Positions 42,654 through 51,455 of a stretch of 64,000 nucleotides of DNA are shown piece by piece. Source of the DNA: Paucibacter sediminis (lineage in GTDB: Bacteria; Pseudomonadota; Gammaproteobacteria; Burkholderiales; Burkholderiaceae_C); NCBI RefSeq assembly GCF_030254645.1, contig NZ_CP116346.1:620001-684000 (forward strand), read 5' to 3'. The notes beneath the pieces are model-generated. The model was not told where the DNA came from, did no database searches, and saw only the letters and a list, made by a program, of their open reading frames with translations. Positions within the stretch are counted from its first letter, which is position 1. Each line of letters opens with the position of its first letter. The position numbers and the translations under genes are program-made.

Positions 42654-45599
42654 TCAGCCGCACTGCCCCACATAACCGCAGGCGGTGCAGAAGTCGCAGC
42701 CGTCCTTGTGGATCATGGTGGCGTTGCCGCATTCCGGGCAGGGCTTGCCGGCCTGCACCTGCAGGCTGGCGCTGGTCGAAACCGACTTGCCCACGGGCGC
42801 CTGCAGCAGGCCCATTTCCACCAGCGGCAGGCCCTGCTCGTCCAGCACGCCCAGCATGGCATAACGGTGAATGATGAGGCGCGCCACATAGGCCACGGTG
42901 GAGGGCCAGATCTGCTGGCGACGCTCACCCGAGAGGGTAGGCACCGGCGCCATGAAGTGGCCCAGCGGTTCGCCCACGTTGAGCAGCTTGCGCAGCTTCA
43001 TGCCGATCCAGGCCGGGTCCATCACGCGCATGTCCAGCGAGAGCAGGCGCGCCATGCCGTCCAGGGCCTTGGGGTAGTTGCCCGAGAAGCCCATCGCGCA
43101 GGGGCGCGTGATGTGGCCGCCATCCGGCGCCGGCAGGCTGACTTCCTTGAGCGTGAGGGTGAACTGCTCGCCGGTGGCGGGGTTGTCCACGTCCACCGCC
43201 CAGGCCAGCGTGCCCATGGTGCTGGTGCGCGGCTCCTCGCGGCTGAACATCGCGTCCAGCACCGGCGTGGGGCCACCCTCCTGCAGCGCGCCGAGCTGCT
43301 CGCAGCGCGAGCGGATCACCGCGGCGGTGGCCGAGACTACGCCGGGGAACAGGCGTGACTCGCCGTTCGGCGGCATCGGCATCTCGAAGGCGCGCTCCTC
43401 GGCCACGGTGGCCAGCGCGTCGAGCTTGAGGCGCAGCCAGGCCGCGTCATTGGTGCGCAGGTCCATCGAGAGCGTCTTGGCTACGGCGGCCAGGCCGCGC
43501 GGCTGCTCGGCGCCGTTCACCCACACCTCGAAGGGCAGGTTCTTGCCGAACAGGCCGGCATCCGGCCCCTCGGCCGGCAGCTCGCCGACGAAGAGCGCGA
43601 AGTCGCCATGCGGGTGGCGGATCATGTAGCTCCAGGCCGGGTTGCCGCCGGGCAGCTCGGGCCGGCTGGGCCAGCGCAGCGAGGCCAGCACCGCGGTGGG
43701 CAGGCGCTCGACGCGCAGGCGCTGGTTGGTGCCGTCGGCCGTCACCGGCTTGAGCGGCTCGGGCGTGGCGGTAGGTTCGACGCTCAGCACCGAGCCGAGG
43801 ATGTTGTTGGGCCGGTAGGTGGCCAGGCCCTTCAGCCCGGCCTTCCAGGCCTGGGTGTAGAGATCCTGGAAATCCGCATAGGGATAGTCCGCCGGCACGT
43901 TCACCGTCTTGGAGATCGAGGTGTCGACGAAGGGCGCCACCGCGGCCACCATCGAGGCATGATCGGCGGCCGAGAGTTCCAGCGCCGTCACGAAGGCATC
44001 GGACAGCGGCGCATCGCTGCCGAACATGTGGCGGTACAGGCGCCAGGCATGGTCCTCCACCGCGTATTCCTTGAAGCTGCCGTCGGGCATGCGCTTCTTG
44101 CGCGTGTAGCTCCAGCTGAAGGCGGGCTCGATGCCGTTGCTGGCGTTGTCGGCGAAGGCCAGGCTGATGGTGCCGGTGGGCGCGATCGAGAGCAGGTGCG
44201 AGTTGCGCAGGCCCTGGGCGCGGATCTTGTCCTTCAGGCCCTGCGGCAGGCGCGAGGCGAAGTTGCCACCGGAGAGGTAGAGATCGGCATTGAAGAGCGG
44301 AAAGGCACCGCGCTCCACCGCCAGGTCGGCGCTGGCCTCGTAGGCGGCATTGCGCATCACCTCGCTGATGCGGCGCGCCACATCGCGCGCGGCCTCGGTG
44401 TCGTAGCGCTGGTTCAGCATCACCAGGGTGTCGCCCAGGCCGGTGAAGCCGAGGCCGACGCGGCGCTTGTTGCGCGCCTCCTGCTGCTGCGCGGGCAACG
44501 GCCAGGGGGTCACGTCCAGCACGTTGTCCAGCATGCGGGTGGCCACCTTGCAGACCTCGGCAAAGCCCTCCTCATCGAAGCTGGCGTTGGGGCCGAAGGG
44601 GTCGCGCACGAAGATCGTCAGGTTCACCGAGCCCAGGCAGCAGCAGCCATAGGGCGGCAGCGGCTGCTCGGCGCAAGGGTTGGTGGCGGCGATCGATTCG
44701 CAGTAATGCAGGTTGTTGTCGGCGTTGATGCGGTCCAGGAACAGCACGCCGGGCTCGGCATGGTCGTAGGTGCTGCGCATCACCTGGTCCCACAGCGAGC
44801 GGGCCTTGAGCTTGCGGTAGACCCACAGGCCGTCGCCGCGCTGGTAGGCACCGGCGGCGCGCTGCTTGGCGCCGGGCTCGGCCTTGTGCGTGAGCTCCAC
44901 CTCGGCATCGGCCTCGATGGCCTGCATGAACACATCGGTCACGCCCACCGAGACATTGAAGTTCTTCAGGTCGCCATGGTCCTTGGCGTGGATGAACTCC
45001 TCGATGTCGGGATGGTCGCAGCGCAGCACGCCCATCTGGGCGCCGCGGCGGCTGCCGGCGGACTCCACCGTCTCGCAGCTGCGGTCGAACACGCGCATAT
45101 AGCTGACCGGGCCCGAAGCGCTGCTCTGCGTGGAGCCGACCCAGGCGCCGCGCGGGCGGATGCGCGAGAAGTCGTAGCCCACACCGCCGCCGCGGCGCAT
45201 CGTCTCGGCGGCCTCGGTCAGGGCAGTGTAGATGCCGGGATGGCCATCGTCGACGGAGGCGATGGAATCGCCCACCGGCTGCACAAAGCAGTTGATCAGG
45301 GTGGCGGTGAGCTCGGTGCCGGCGGCGGAATTGATGCGGCCGGCGGGCACGAAGCCGCGGCGCTGCGCGTCCAGGAATCTGGCTTCCCAATGCGCCCGGG
45401 CCTCGGGCGCCTCGGCCTCGGCGAGCGCGCGCGCAACGCGCTGGCGCAGCTCGTCCAGGGTCTGCTCATCGCCCTTGGCGTATTTTTCCAGCAGCACTTC
45501 GGCACTGATGTCCTGGGCCGGCAGGGCCGAGGCGGGGGCCAGGGCGGTGCGGGGGGCGGAGGCGGGGGTGTCGGTGTGAGCTGGGGTGGGCGGTGTCAT
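42654..45599 (-). CDS. nrdJ: adenosylcobalamin-dependent (class II) ribonucleotide reductase
   Basis: A 981-residue reductase that makes deoxyribonucleotides. The active-site triad N307-C309-E311 is in [10 protein letters not shown]104 (LINCFVQ) and a Cys in [10 protein letters not shown] should be the redox pair. A TSCPD-type domain follows about residues 690-900, and the C-terminus ends in a zinc ribbon (CPECG...CTACG). The start at 45599 ([10 protein letters not shown]) gives a proline/alanine-rich leader; a frame 56 codons longer was rejected since it runs through a LexA-type box. No NrdB-like radical subunit is nearby, as expected for class II. Confidence 0.93.
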   Translation of the reverse strand: MTPPTPAHTDTPASAPRTALAPASALPAQDISAEVLLEKYAKGDEQTLDELRQRVARALAEAEAPEARAHWEARFLDAQRRGFVPAGRINSAAGTELTATLINCFVQPVGDSIASVDDGHPGIYTALTEAAETMRRGGGVGYDFSRIRPRGAWVGSTQSSASGPVSYMRVFDRSCETVESAGSRRGAQMGVLRCDHPDIEEFIHAKDHGDLKNFNVSVGVTDVFMQAIEADAEVELTHKAEPGAKQRAAGAYQRGDGLWVYRKLKARSLWDQVMRSTYDHAEPGVLFLDRINADNNLHYCESIAATNPCAEQPLPPYGCCCLGSVNLTIFVRDPFGPNASFDEEGFAEVCKVATRMLDNVLDVTPWPLPAQQQEARNKRRVGLGFTGLGDTLVMLNQRYDTEAARDVARRISEVMRNAAYEASADLAVERGAFPLFNADLYLSGGNFASRLPQGLKDKIRAQGLRNSHLLSIAPTGTISLAFADNASNGIEPAFSWSYTRKKRMPDGSFKEYAVEDHAWRLYRHMFGSDAPLSDAFVTALELSAADHASMVAAVAPFVDTSISKTVNVPADYPYADFQDLYTQAWKAGLKGLATYRPNNILGSVLSVEPTATPEPLKPVTADGTNQRLRVERLPTAVLASLRWPSRPELPGGNPAWSYMIRHPHGDFALFVGELPAEGPDAGLFGKNLPFEVWVNGAEQPRGLAAVAKTLSMDLRTNDAAWLRLKLDALATVAEERAFEMPMPPNGESRLFPGVVSATAAVIRSRCEQLGALQEGGPTPVLDAMFSREEPRTSTMGTLAWAVDVDNPATGEQFTLTLKEVSLPAPDGGHITRPCAMGFSGNYPKALDGMARLLSLDMRVMDPAWIGMKLRKLLNVGEPLGHFMAPVPTLSGERRQQIWPSTVAYVARLIIHRYAMLGVLDEQGLPLVEMGLLQAPVGKSVSTSASLQVQAGKPCPECGNATMIHKDGCDFCTACGYVGQCG

Positions 45600-45618
45600 G
45601 CGGGGGGCCTCCAAATAC

Positions 45619-45634
45619 CTGTATGTATGAACAG
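45619..45634. promoter_or_regulatory. LexA-type SOS box upstream of nrdJ
   Basis: CTGTATGTATGAACAG fits the CTGT-N8-ACAG LexA consensus of beta- and gammaproteobacteria exactly. It lies 19 bp upstream of the nrdJ start, where it would cover the promoter or transcription start. This predicts induction of nrdJ by DNA damage. Confidence 0.6.
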
Positions 45635-45849
45635 ATTCGCGATCTTGCCGGCATCTTAGCGCCGCGGTTTTGACCCTGGTCACTGCAAGCCGGCGCAGCC
45701 CGCACAAGCATTCGCACTGGTGAGTGCCCACTCGCGCGCGGCATGCAGCACCGGCTGGCTGAAACAAGATTTACCGCCCGGCCGGGACTTACCCTGCTTG
45801 CGCCACGCTGGGGGGCCGGCTATGCGCCGTATCGCGCTATCCTCCGGCC

Positions 45850-46452
45850 ATGCCAGCCTCTACCCAAGCCCAGCATGAGGAGCAACTTGCCGCGCTGCAG
45901 CGCGCCCTGCACGACGCGCCGGCCAACGCCGCGCTGCACGAACGCCTGAGTGCCTTGCACGAGGCCAGGGGCGAGCTGGACGCGGCGCTGTCTCACTACA
46001 AGCATTTCCATCGGCTCAGCCTGCAGAGCGCGGCCGCCGGCCTGCTGACGCGCGCCGAGCTGCTGCAACGCCTGCCCGAGCTGCTGGCGCTGGCCCAGAC
46101 CCAGGGCCAGGCGCTCTGCCTGCTGAACCTGAGCCTGGATGGCCACGCCGATGCCGGCGCCCAGCAAGGCCTGACCGATCTGCTGCGCGGCCAATGCCGT
46201 CAGCGCGACCTGGTGGCCGGCCGGGCGCAGGAGGCGCTGCTGTTGCTGCTGGTCGATGTGGACCTGCCGATCGCGCGCCGGGTGTGCGAGCGCATCCGCG
46301 CCGCCTGGGCGCAGCAGAGCAAGCGCACCTTGAGCCTGGGCCTGACGGCCTGGCGCGGCGCGGAGGACGATGCGCTCAAGCTGCTGGCGCGCGCCGAGAC
46401 GGCCCAGCAGGCCGCCAGCCGCGCCGGCGGCAACTGCCTGCGCGCCGGGTAG
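45850..46452 (+). CDS. degenerate GGDEF-like protein with N-terminal TPR-like helices
   Basis: A 200-residue protein. The N-terminal 55 residues are helical and TPR-like (HEERLSALHEARGELDAALSHYKHFHR-like pattern). The rest follows a GGDEF domain: LPIARRVCERIRAAW, then TLSLGLTAW and C-terminal AQQAASRAGGNCLRAG where diguanylate cyclases end. The GGDEF signature itself is replaced by AGRAQEAL, so cyclase activity is unlikely. It may bind cyclic-di-GMP or act as a protein partner. The gene diverges from nrdJ; about 250 bp separate them. Confidence 0.7.
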   Translation: MPASTQAQHEEQLAALQRALHDAPANAALHERLSALHEARGELDAALSHYKHFHRLSLQSAAAGLLTRAELLQRLPELLALAQTQGQALCLLNLSLDGHADAGAQQGLTDLLRGQCRQRDLVAGRAQEALLLLLVDVDLPIARRVCERIRAAWAQQSKRTLSLGLTAWRGAEDDALKLLARAETAQQAASRAGGNCLRAG

Positions 46453-46477
46453 ACCGGGTTCGCGGCAGGCGCGCGCC

Positions 46478-47314
46478 CTAAGCGGCCAGCGCGCAGGGCT
46501 GGCCCTGTAGCAGCGCCGCAGCCATCATCTCGGCCACTTGCGCGGCATGGGTGAGCGGCCCCATATGGCCGGCCTCGGGCAGCACTTGCAGGCTGGCTTG
46601 CGGCAGGCAGCGCGACAGCAGGGTCGCCACGCGTGCCGCCGGCAGCCGCGTGCGGCCGCCGCAGATCAGATGCACCGGCATCCGCAGCTGGCTCAGCACC
46701 TGGGCACTCCAGCGTGCGTTGAAGAGCGCCTTGAAATGCCGGCTCACCACTGGCATGCGCCGCGCCAGCGGCTCGCGCTGCGAGGGCTTCAGGCCGGACC
46801 AGGCATCGCCGCCATGCCAGTAATTGACGAAGCTCTGCGCGGCGGCCACCGTGTTGCCCTCCGCCAGGCAGCTGTCCAGCTGGCGCGCCACGCCGCGGAT
46901 CTCCAACCAGGCCGGATCGCTGCTGTCCAGCAGGCCGAAGGCCACCGGCTCGTAAAGCGTCAGCGAGCGCACCAGCCGCGGCCGTTGCAGCGCGATCTGC
47001 AGCGCCAGCGCGCCGCCGTAGGAATGGCCCACCAGGTCCAGCGGCGCATGGCCGCCGCGCAGGCTGGCCAGCACCGCGCAGGCCTCGAAGGCCAGGCTTG
47101 CCGGCGCATCGACAGGCCAGGCCGGGCTGGCGCCATGGCCCAGCAGATCCGGGGCCTGCAGCGACATCTCGCCCTGCAGCTGCTGCATCACGCTGCGCCA
47201 TTGCTGCCAGCCGCCGGCACTTGAATGCAGGCACAGCACCCCCGCGCCCCGGCCCGCACATTGCATGGCGAGACCGCCGGACTGCGGCGCGAAAAGACCT
47301 TGATCCATCAGCAT
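46478..47314 (-). CDS. alpha/beta hydrolase
   Basis: A 278-residue alpha/beta hydrolase. The nucleophile is in DLVGHSYGGALAL, the oxyanion region in LCLHSSAGGWQQW and the catalytic His in LPEAGHMGPLTH. The start at 47314 has GAGGGT 7 bp upstream; that ribosome binding site lies in the 3' arm of a strong hairpin (47321-47376). The substrate is unknown. It stands alone between the GGDEF-like gene and the DUF1134 gene. Confidence 0.88.
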   Translation of the reverse strand: MLMDQGLFAPQSGGLAMQCAGRGAGVLCLHSSAGGWQQWRSVMQQLQGEMSLQAPDLLGHGASPAWPVDAPASLAFEACAVLASLRGGHAPLDLVGHSYGGALALQIALQRPRLVRSLTLYEPVAFGLLDSSDPAWLEIRGVARQLDSCLAEGNTVAAAQSFVNYWHGGDAWSGLKPSQREPLARRMPVVSRHFKALFNARWSAQVLSQLRMPVHLICGGRTRLPAARVATLLSRCLPQASLQVLPEAGHMGPLTHAAQVAEMMAAALLQGQPCALAA

Positions 47315-47320
47315 GGTTCG

Positions 47321-47376
47321 ACCCTCGATGCGGGCCCGCCGCGGCATGCGGTGGGTAGGCTTGCAGCATCGAGGGT
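47321..47376 (-). promoter_or_regulatory. leader hairpin covering the hydrolase ribosome binding site
   Basis: ACCCTCGATGC at 47321-47331 and GCATCGAGGGT at 47366-47376 form a perfect 11-bp inverted repeat with a 34-base loop. In the minus-strand mRNA the 3' arm contains GAGGGT, the likely Shine-Dalgarno of the gene starting at 47314, so folding would block translation. Confidence 0.45.
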
Positions 47377-47462
47377 GGAGGTTTCAGCGCGGTATCAGGC
47401 CGGCCCGGCGCCGGTTTCAATTGTTGTGGCCGCGCTCTGCCCCTGCGGTCGCTCTGAAGGGG

Positions 47463-48086
47463 CTAGAAGGGGTTGTAGGACTTCTCGCGCCGGTAATGCA
47501 CATAGCCGACGCTGGCGCCCGCGCGCAGGCCCACGCCCAGGCGGATCGGCGCCAGCGTGATGCCCTTGCTGCGCTGGTAATTGATGCCGGCGCCGCCGAT
47601 GTAGTACAGGCTGCCGTCCACGCCCGGGAAGCGCTGGTAGATCGCCGAGACGCTGGGCAGCTTGTAGACCAGGGTGAAGACCTTGGAGGCGTTCGCGCCG
47701 GCGTCGAAGCCGATCGAGGGCCCGGCCCAGTAGACGCGCGCGCTGCCGCCGCCCTTCATCATCAAATGCCCATCGCCGTAGCGCACCCCCACCGTCAGCG
47801 CGGCGGAGGCTTCCTCGCCCTTGATGTAGCCGTTCGGCCGCCCCTGCTCCTTGAAGGCCTTCTCGATCACCTTGGCCAGACCCTCGGTGGTGCTGCCGAA
47901 GAACTCGGTGGCGGCCGCGAGGATGGAGTCCTCGTCATAGGTGTTGTCCTGCTTGGGCGAGGCATCGGCCGCCAGGCTGGGCAGGGCTAGGCCGCCCAGG
48001 CCCAACAGGGTGGCGCCGCCGCCCAGCTGCCTGAGCAGTTCGCGGCGCTCGCTGGCGCAGGGGCGCAGATCGGTGTTGTGCTTCAT
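47463..48086 (-). CDS. DUF1134 family protein, EipA-like envelope protein
   Basis: A 207-residue exported protein. Residues 13-40 (SERRELLRQLGGGATLLGLG, then LPSLAADA) form a Tat-like signal. The mature part has the DUF1134 signatures TYDEDSIL, GRPNGYIKGEE, VYWAGPSIGFDAGANASKVF, QRFPGVDGSLYYIGG and a C-terminal YNPF. The Brucella member EipA is a periplasmic barrel needed for envelope integrity. Here it stands alone; the divergent gene at 48303 is unrelated. The family is best known in alphaproteobacteria. Confidence 0.87.
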   Translation of the reverse strand: MKHNTDLRPCASERRELLRQLGGGATLLGLGGLALPSLAADASPKQDNTYDEDSILAAATEFFGSTTEGLAKVIEKAFKEQGRPNGYIKGEEASAALTVGVRYGDGHLMMKGGGSARVYWAGPSIGFDAGANASKVFTLVYKLPSVSAIYQRFPGVDGSLYYIGGAGINYQRSKGITLAPIRLGVGLRAGASVGYVHYRREKSYNPF

Positions 48087-48302
48087 GGTCGGATCCTTTC
48101 GGTTGAAACCCTAACCCAGGGCGGTCGGCGGGCGCGCCGGGCGACCGCCCGAGTTGTAAGCAAACGCTAGCCGCTCTCTTGGGCCGCAAGCATAGCCAGC
48201 ATCGCGTGACATTGTTCATGTTCATTCGATCGCCGCTGCGCCTAGACTGCGCAGTCCCTGGGAGGGGATTGCCGAGAGAGGAAGCTTCAACATGCCCAAG
48301 CC

Positions 48303-48740
48303 ATGATCCAGGATCTGTCCAAGCTCGCGCTGGCGCTGGAATACGTCGATCTGGCGGCCGGCCATTTCCTGGCCGGCGGCAGCGAGCATGCCGCGCGCCT
48401 GCTGGCCACCGCCGCCGAAACCCTGCTGGGCGATCTGGCCAAGCTGGTGAACGACGAGACCCATGGCACCGAGGTGCAGGACCTGCTGGCCAGCATCGCG
48501 CGCGCGCATGTGCCGGCCGCCCTGCCCGCGCCGCATTCGCAGATGCGCCAGCAACAGCAGGGCCTGGCGCGCGCCGGCCGCATGGGCGAGTTGCCGGAGG
48601 ACGACGCCCGGCAGGCCACCGCCGCCCTGCTGCGCGCCTGCTGGTACCTGCTCGAATCGATGGGGCTGGAGGCGGTGGCGCCCGAGCGCCTGCGCCAGGC
48701 CATCGAGGTCAGCACGATCTGGGCCGACATCACGCTCTAG
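48303..48740 (+). CDS. hypothetical protein, helical
   Basis: A 145-residue cytoplasmic protein of unknown function. It is mostly helical, with LALALEYVDLAAGHFLAGGS near the start and RACWYLLESMGLEAVAPERL near the end; no catalytic motif or signal peptide is seen. Its stop codon TAG lies inside the CTAG target-site duplication of the MITE at 48741. Removing the element would leave it 9 bp from the MFS gene, so the two were probably one transcript before the insertion. Confidence 0.72.
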   Translation: MIQDLSKLALALEYVDLAAGHFLAGGSEHAARLLATAAETLLGDLAKLVNDETHGTEVQDLLASIARAHVPAALPAPHSQMRQQQQGLARAGRMGELPEDDARQATAALLRACWYLLESMGLEAVAPERLRQAIEVSTIWADITL

Positions 48741-49004
48741 GGCCTGTTAACACTACGTTTGCCCGTGCGAACGGGGCCGGCAGGGCCCAGGTCTAGGCGG
48801 ACGACGCAGCCCAGGCTGGCTGCCTGGGCAAGGAGTTCAACGACGAGATGGGCCCTGCCAGTCCCGTTCCCTTCGGGTTGCCACCAGAAAAACCGTGCAC
48901 GTCGTTGCAAAGCCTCGCCGGGGAAGTGACCCCGGCTTCGGTTTGCGCCTAGTTCACGGCCTTTCTGGTGGCAACGCATCGTGCAAACGTAGTGTTAACA
49001 GGCC
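48741..49004. mobile_element. 264-bp MITE with 22-bp perfect terminal inverted repeats
   Basis: The ends GGCCTGTTAACACTACGTTT(GC) at 48741-48762 and their exact inverse at 48983-49004 are 22-bp perfect terminal repeats, flanked by the direct repeat CTAG (48737-48740 and 49005-49008). Inside are further inverted repeats (48769-48789 with 48849-48869; 48878-48890 with 48962-48974) and a perfect 8-bp hairpin at 48809-48829. There is no transposase gene. The ends and the YTAR-like CTAG target suggest mobilisation by an IS5-family transposase; that assignment is inferred. Confidence 0.85.
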
Positions 49005-49017
49005 CTAGCTCCCTAGA

Positions 49018-50163
49018 ATGGGGCCGGTGCGGCCGCTCCCCCTCATCGTCATCCTGCTGGTGCTGAACCATGTGGCCTTCAGTGGCAGCCGCATCGCCGT
49101 GGCGCTGTTCGCCATCAAGCTGGGTGCCACGCCGCTGATCGTCGGCAGCCTGATGGCCACCTATGCCCTGCTGCCGGCGCTGCTGTCGGTGAGCGTGGGG
49201 CGCTGGATCGACCGCGACGGCCCGAACCGGCCGATGCTGCTGGGCTCCGCCGGCGTCGGCCTGGGCACCCTGCTGAGCTTCGCCCTGCCGGGCCTGGCCA
49301 CGCTCTACCTGACGGCGGTGCTGGTGGGCCTGGCCTTCATGCTGATCAATGTGGCGGCCTATCACGCGGTGGGCGAGATGAGCCTGCCCGAGGAGCGGCC
49401 GGTGAACTTCAGCTATGTGGCGCTGGGTTTCTCCACCTCGACCTTTGTGGCGCCCATGCTCACCGGCCTGTCGATCGACGCGCTGGGCTACCGCGCCGCC
49501 TTCCTGATCCTGGCGCTGTTCACGGTGCTGCCGGTGACGGCGCTGGCCGCCGGCCTGCTGCCCGCCCACCAGCGCCACCAAAGCCCGCAGGCCAAGCGCG
49601 CCGGCCATGTGTTCGAGCTGCTGCGCGATGCGCCGCTGCGCCGGCTCTTCATCGCCATGGCCATCCTCACGGTGGCCTGGGACATCTACAACTTCGCGAT
49701 CCCGGTCTATGGCTCGCAGATCGGCCTGAGCGCCTCGCAGATCGGCATCGTGATGGGCGCCTTCGCGGCCGCCACCTTCGTGGTGCGCCTGGCCATGCCC
49801 TTCATCGCCCAGCGCCTGCAGCCCTGGCCGCTGCTGGCCGGCTCGCTGCTGACCGCCGGCCTGGCCTATGTGGCCATGCCCTTCACCCGGAGCGTGGGCA
49901 TGCTGATGCTGCTGACCTTTGTGCTGGGCCTGGGCCTGGGCGGCCCGCAGCCCATGGTGCTGACCCTGCTGCACCAGGCCGCGCCCGCCGGCCGTGCCGC
50001 CGAGGCCCTGGGGCTGCGCACCACCCTCATCAACACCAGTCAGACGGTGATGCCGCTGGCCTTCGGCGCGCTCGGCGCGGCGCTGGGCGTGACGCCGCTG
50101 TTCTGGGGCATGGCGGGCGCCATGTTGCTGGGCAGCCTGTACGCCCGCCGCAGCCCGGGCTGA
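49018..50163 (+). CDS. MFS transporter
   Basis: A 381-residue major-facilitator permease with about twelve membrane segments and the loop motif GRWIDRDGPNRP after the second, in the place of the conserved GxxxDRxGRR signature. It starts at 49018, 13 bp after the MITE end, with no clear Shine-Dalgarno, so the insertion may have altered its expression. It probably exports a drug or metabolite. The PilZ gene follows after 32 bp on the same strand. Confidence 0.9.
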   Translation: MGPVRPLPLIVILLVLNHVAFSGSRIAVALFAIKLGATPLIVGSLMATYALLPALLSVSVGRWIDRDGPNRPMLLGSAGVGLGTLLSFALPGLATLYLTAVLVGLAFMLINVAAYHAVGEMSLPEERPVNFSYVALGFSTSTFVAPMLTGLSIDALGYRAAFLILALFTVLPVTALAAGLLPAHQRHQSPQAKRAGHVFELLRDAPLRRLFIAMAILTVAWDIYNFAIPVYGSQIGLSASQIGIVMGAFAAATFVVRLAMPFIAQRLQPWPLLAGSLLTAGLAYVAMPFTRSVGMLMLLTFVLGLGLGGPQPMVLTLLHQAAPAGRAAEALGLRTTLINTSQTVMPLAFGALGAALGVTPLFWGMAGAMLLGSLYARRSPG

Positions 50164-50195
50164 GTGCTAGCATCGATCACGCTCAGGAGCTTGCG

Positions 50196-50558
50196 ATGAC
50201 CCAAGAACGCCGCCACTTCGCCCGCGTCGCCTTCGACGCGCCGGCGCAGCTCACCACCACCGAAGACCGCCTGCCCGTCAAGCTGCTCGACATCTCGCTC
50301 AAGGGTGCGCTGCTGCAGCTGCCGCGCCCCGGCGCGGTGGCCACCGGCACGCCCTGCCTGCTGAAGGTGGAGCTGGACGGCGAGGACAGCCGCATCACCA
50401 TGGCGGCCGAGGTGGCGCATGTGGACGGCGATCACGCCGGCCTGCTATGCCGCAGCATCGACATCGAGAGCATCACCCATCTGCGCCGGCTCATCGAGGT
50501 CAACCTCGGCGAGGCCAGCCTGCTGGAGCGCGAGCTGAAGGCCCTGCTTGCCAGCTGA
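50196..50558 (+). CDS. PilZ domain protein
   Basis: A 120-residue single PilZ domain. The cyclic-di-GMP motifs are complete: RRHFARV (RxxxR) at residues 5-11 and DISLKGALLQL (DxSxxG) near residue 30. It should bind cyclic-di-GMP and act on a partner protein. A good ribosome binding site (AGGAG) precedes the start at 50196. The target cannot be inferred from the neighbours, an MFS transporter and a nitroreductase. Confidence 0.9.
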   Translation: MTQERRHFARVAFDAPAQLTTTEDRLPVKLLDISLKGALLQLPRPGAVATGTPCLLKVELDGEDSRITMAAEVAHVDGDHAGLLCRSIDIESITHLRRLIEVNLGEASLLERELKALLAS

Positions 50559-50568
50559 GCCGCGCCGC

Positions 50569-51354
50569 ATGCAAACCCTGTCCGAACTGCTGAACCAGCA
50601 CCGCTCCATCCGCAGCTACAAGCCCGATGCGATCGCGCCCGAGCTGATCGAGGCGGTGGCCGCCGACGCGGTGGCCGGCGCTTCCTCATCGGGCAACCTG
50701 AACAGCGTGTCCATCGTGCTGACGCGCGACGTCGAGCGCAAGCGCAGGCTCTACGCCCTGCACGCGGAGCAGGAGATGGTGCTGCAGGCGCCGCTGGTGG
50801 TGACGCTGTGCGCCGACTGGTGGCGCACGCGCAGCTGGCTCAAGGCTCGCGGCGCGCGCGACAACTTCAACAACCTGATCGGCTACCACGTGGCCGCCTT
50901 CGACGCCATCATCCTGGCGCAAAACCTGGCCCTGGGTTTCGAGGCGCGCGGCCTGGGCATCTGCTACATGGGCACCACCCTGCACGCGATGCGGGGCATT
51001 GCCGAGCTGCTGGAGCTGCCCGAGACCTGCCTGCCCGTCACCAGCCTGGTGGTGGGCTATGCGGCGGAGGACCCGCCCAAGCGCGACCGCCTGCCGCTGA
51101 CGGCCCTGCTGCACGACGAGGTCTACCGCCACCCCGATGCCGCCGGGCTCGATGCCATCTACGCCGAGCGCGAGCGCAAGGGCTGGGAGCGCTATATGGC
51201 GGTGCCGCGCCTGCGCGCCCTGATCGAGGAACATGGCATCCGCTCGCTGGCCGAGTTCTACACCAGCCGGGTCAAGTACGACCCCGAGCAGTTCCGCGCC
51301 GACTCCGCCGAGCTGCGCCGTTTGCTGCAGGACAAACAGTTTCTGCAGGACTGA
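50569..51354 (+). CDS. nitroreductase family protein, NfsA/FRP-like
   Basis: A 261-residue FMN-dependent nitro/flavin reductase. The N-terminal HRSIRSYKPDAIAPELI is the family start, followed by GASSSGNLNSVSI and the FMN-proximal GICYMGTTLHA. It reduces nitroaromatics, quinones or flavins with NAD(P)H. The start at 50569 is 10 bp after the PilZ stop; seven residues upstream are excluded because they lie in the PilZ gene. No ribosome binding site is obvious, so coupling to PilZ translation is likely. Confidence 0.9.
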   Translation: MQTLSELLNQHRSIRSYKPDAIAPELIEAVAADAVAGASSSGNLNSVSIVLTRDVERKRRLYALHAEQEMVLQAPLVVTLCADWWRTRSWLKARGARDNFNNLIGYHVAAFDAIILAQNLALGFEARGLGICYMGTTLHAMRGIAELLELPETCLPVTSLVVGYAAEDPPKRDRLPLTALLHDEVYRHPDAAGLDAIYAERERKGWERYMAVPRLRALIEEHGIRSLAEFYTSRVKYDPEQFRADSAELRRLLQDKQFLQD

Positions 51355-51455
51355 GACCGCGGGGCTTGTGCCGCGGCGCCGGCCTGCCTAGCATGGCCTC
51401 ACGGCCAGAGGCGGGAGCATCCATTCCGCCCGCCGGAACTCGAAAGGTCCGCCCC

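Noticed and set aside
45600-45849. Cobalamin riboswitch upstream of nrdJ or of the GGDEF-like gene
   Set aside because: No B12-box-like core or expected stem arrangement was recognised. The nrdJ leader is short and is filled by the LexA-type box.
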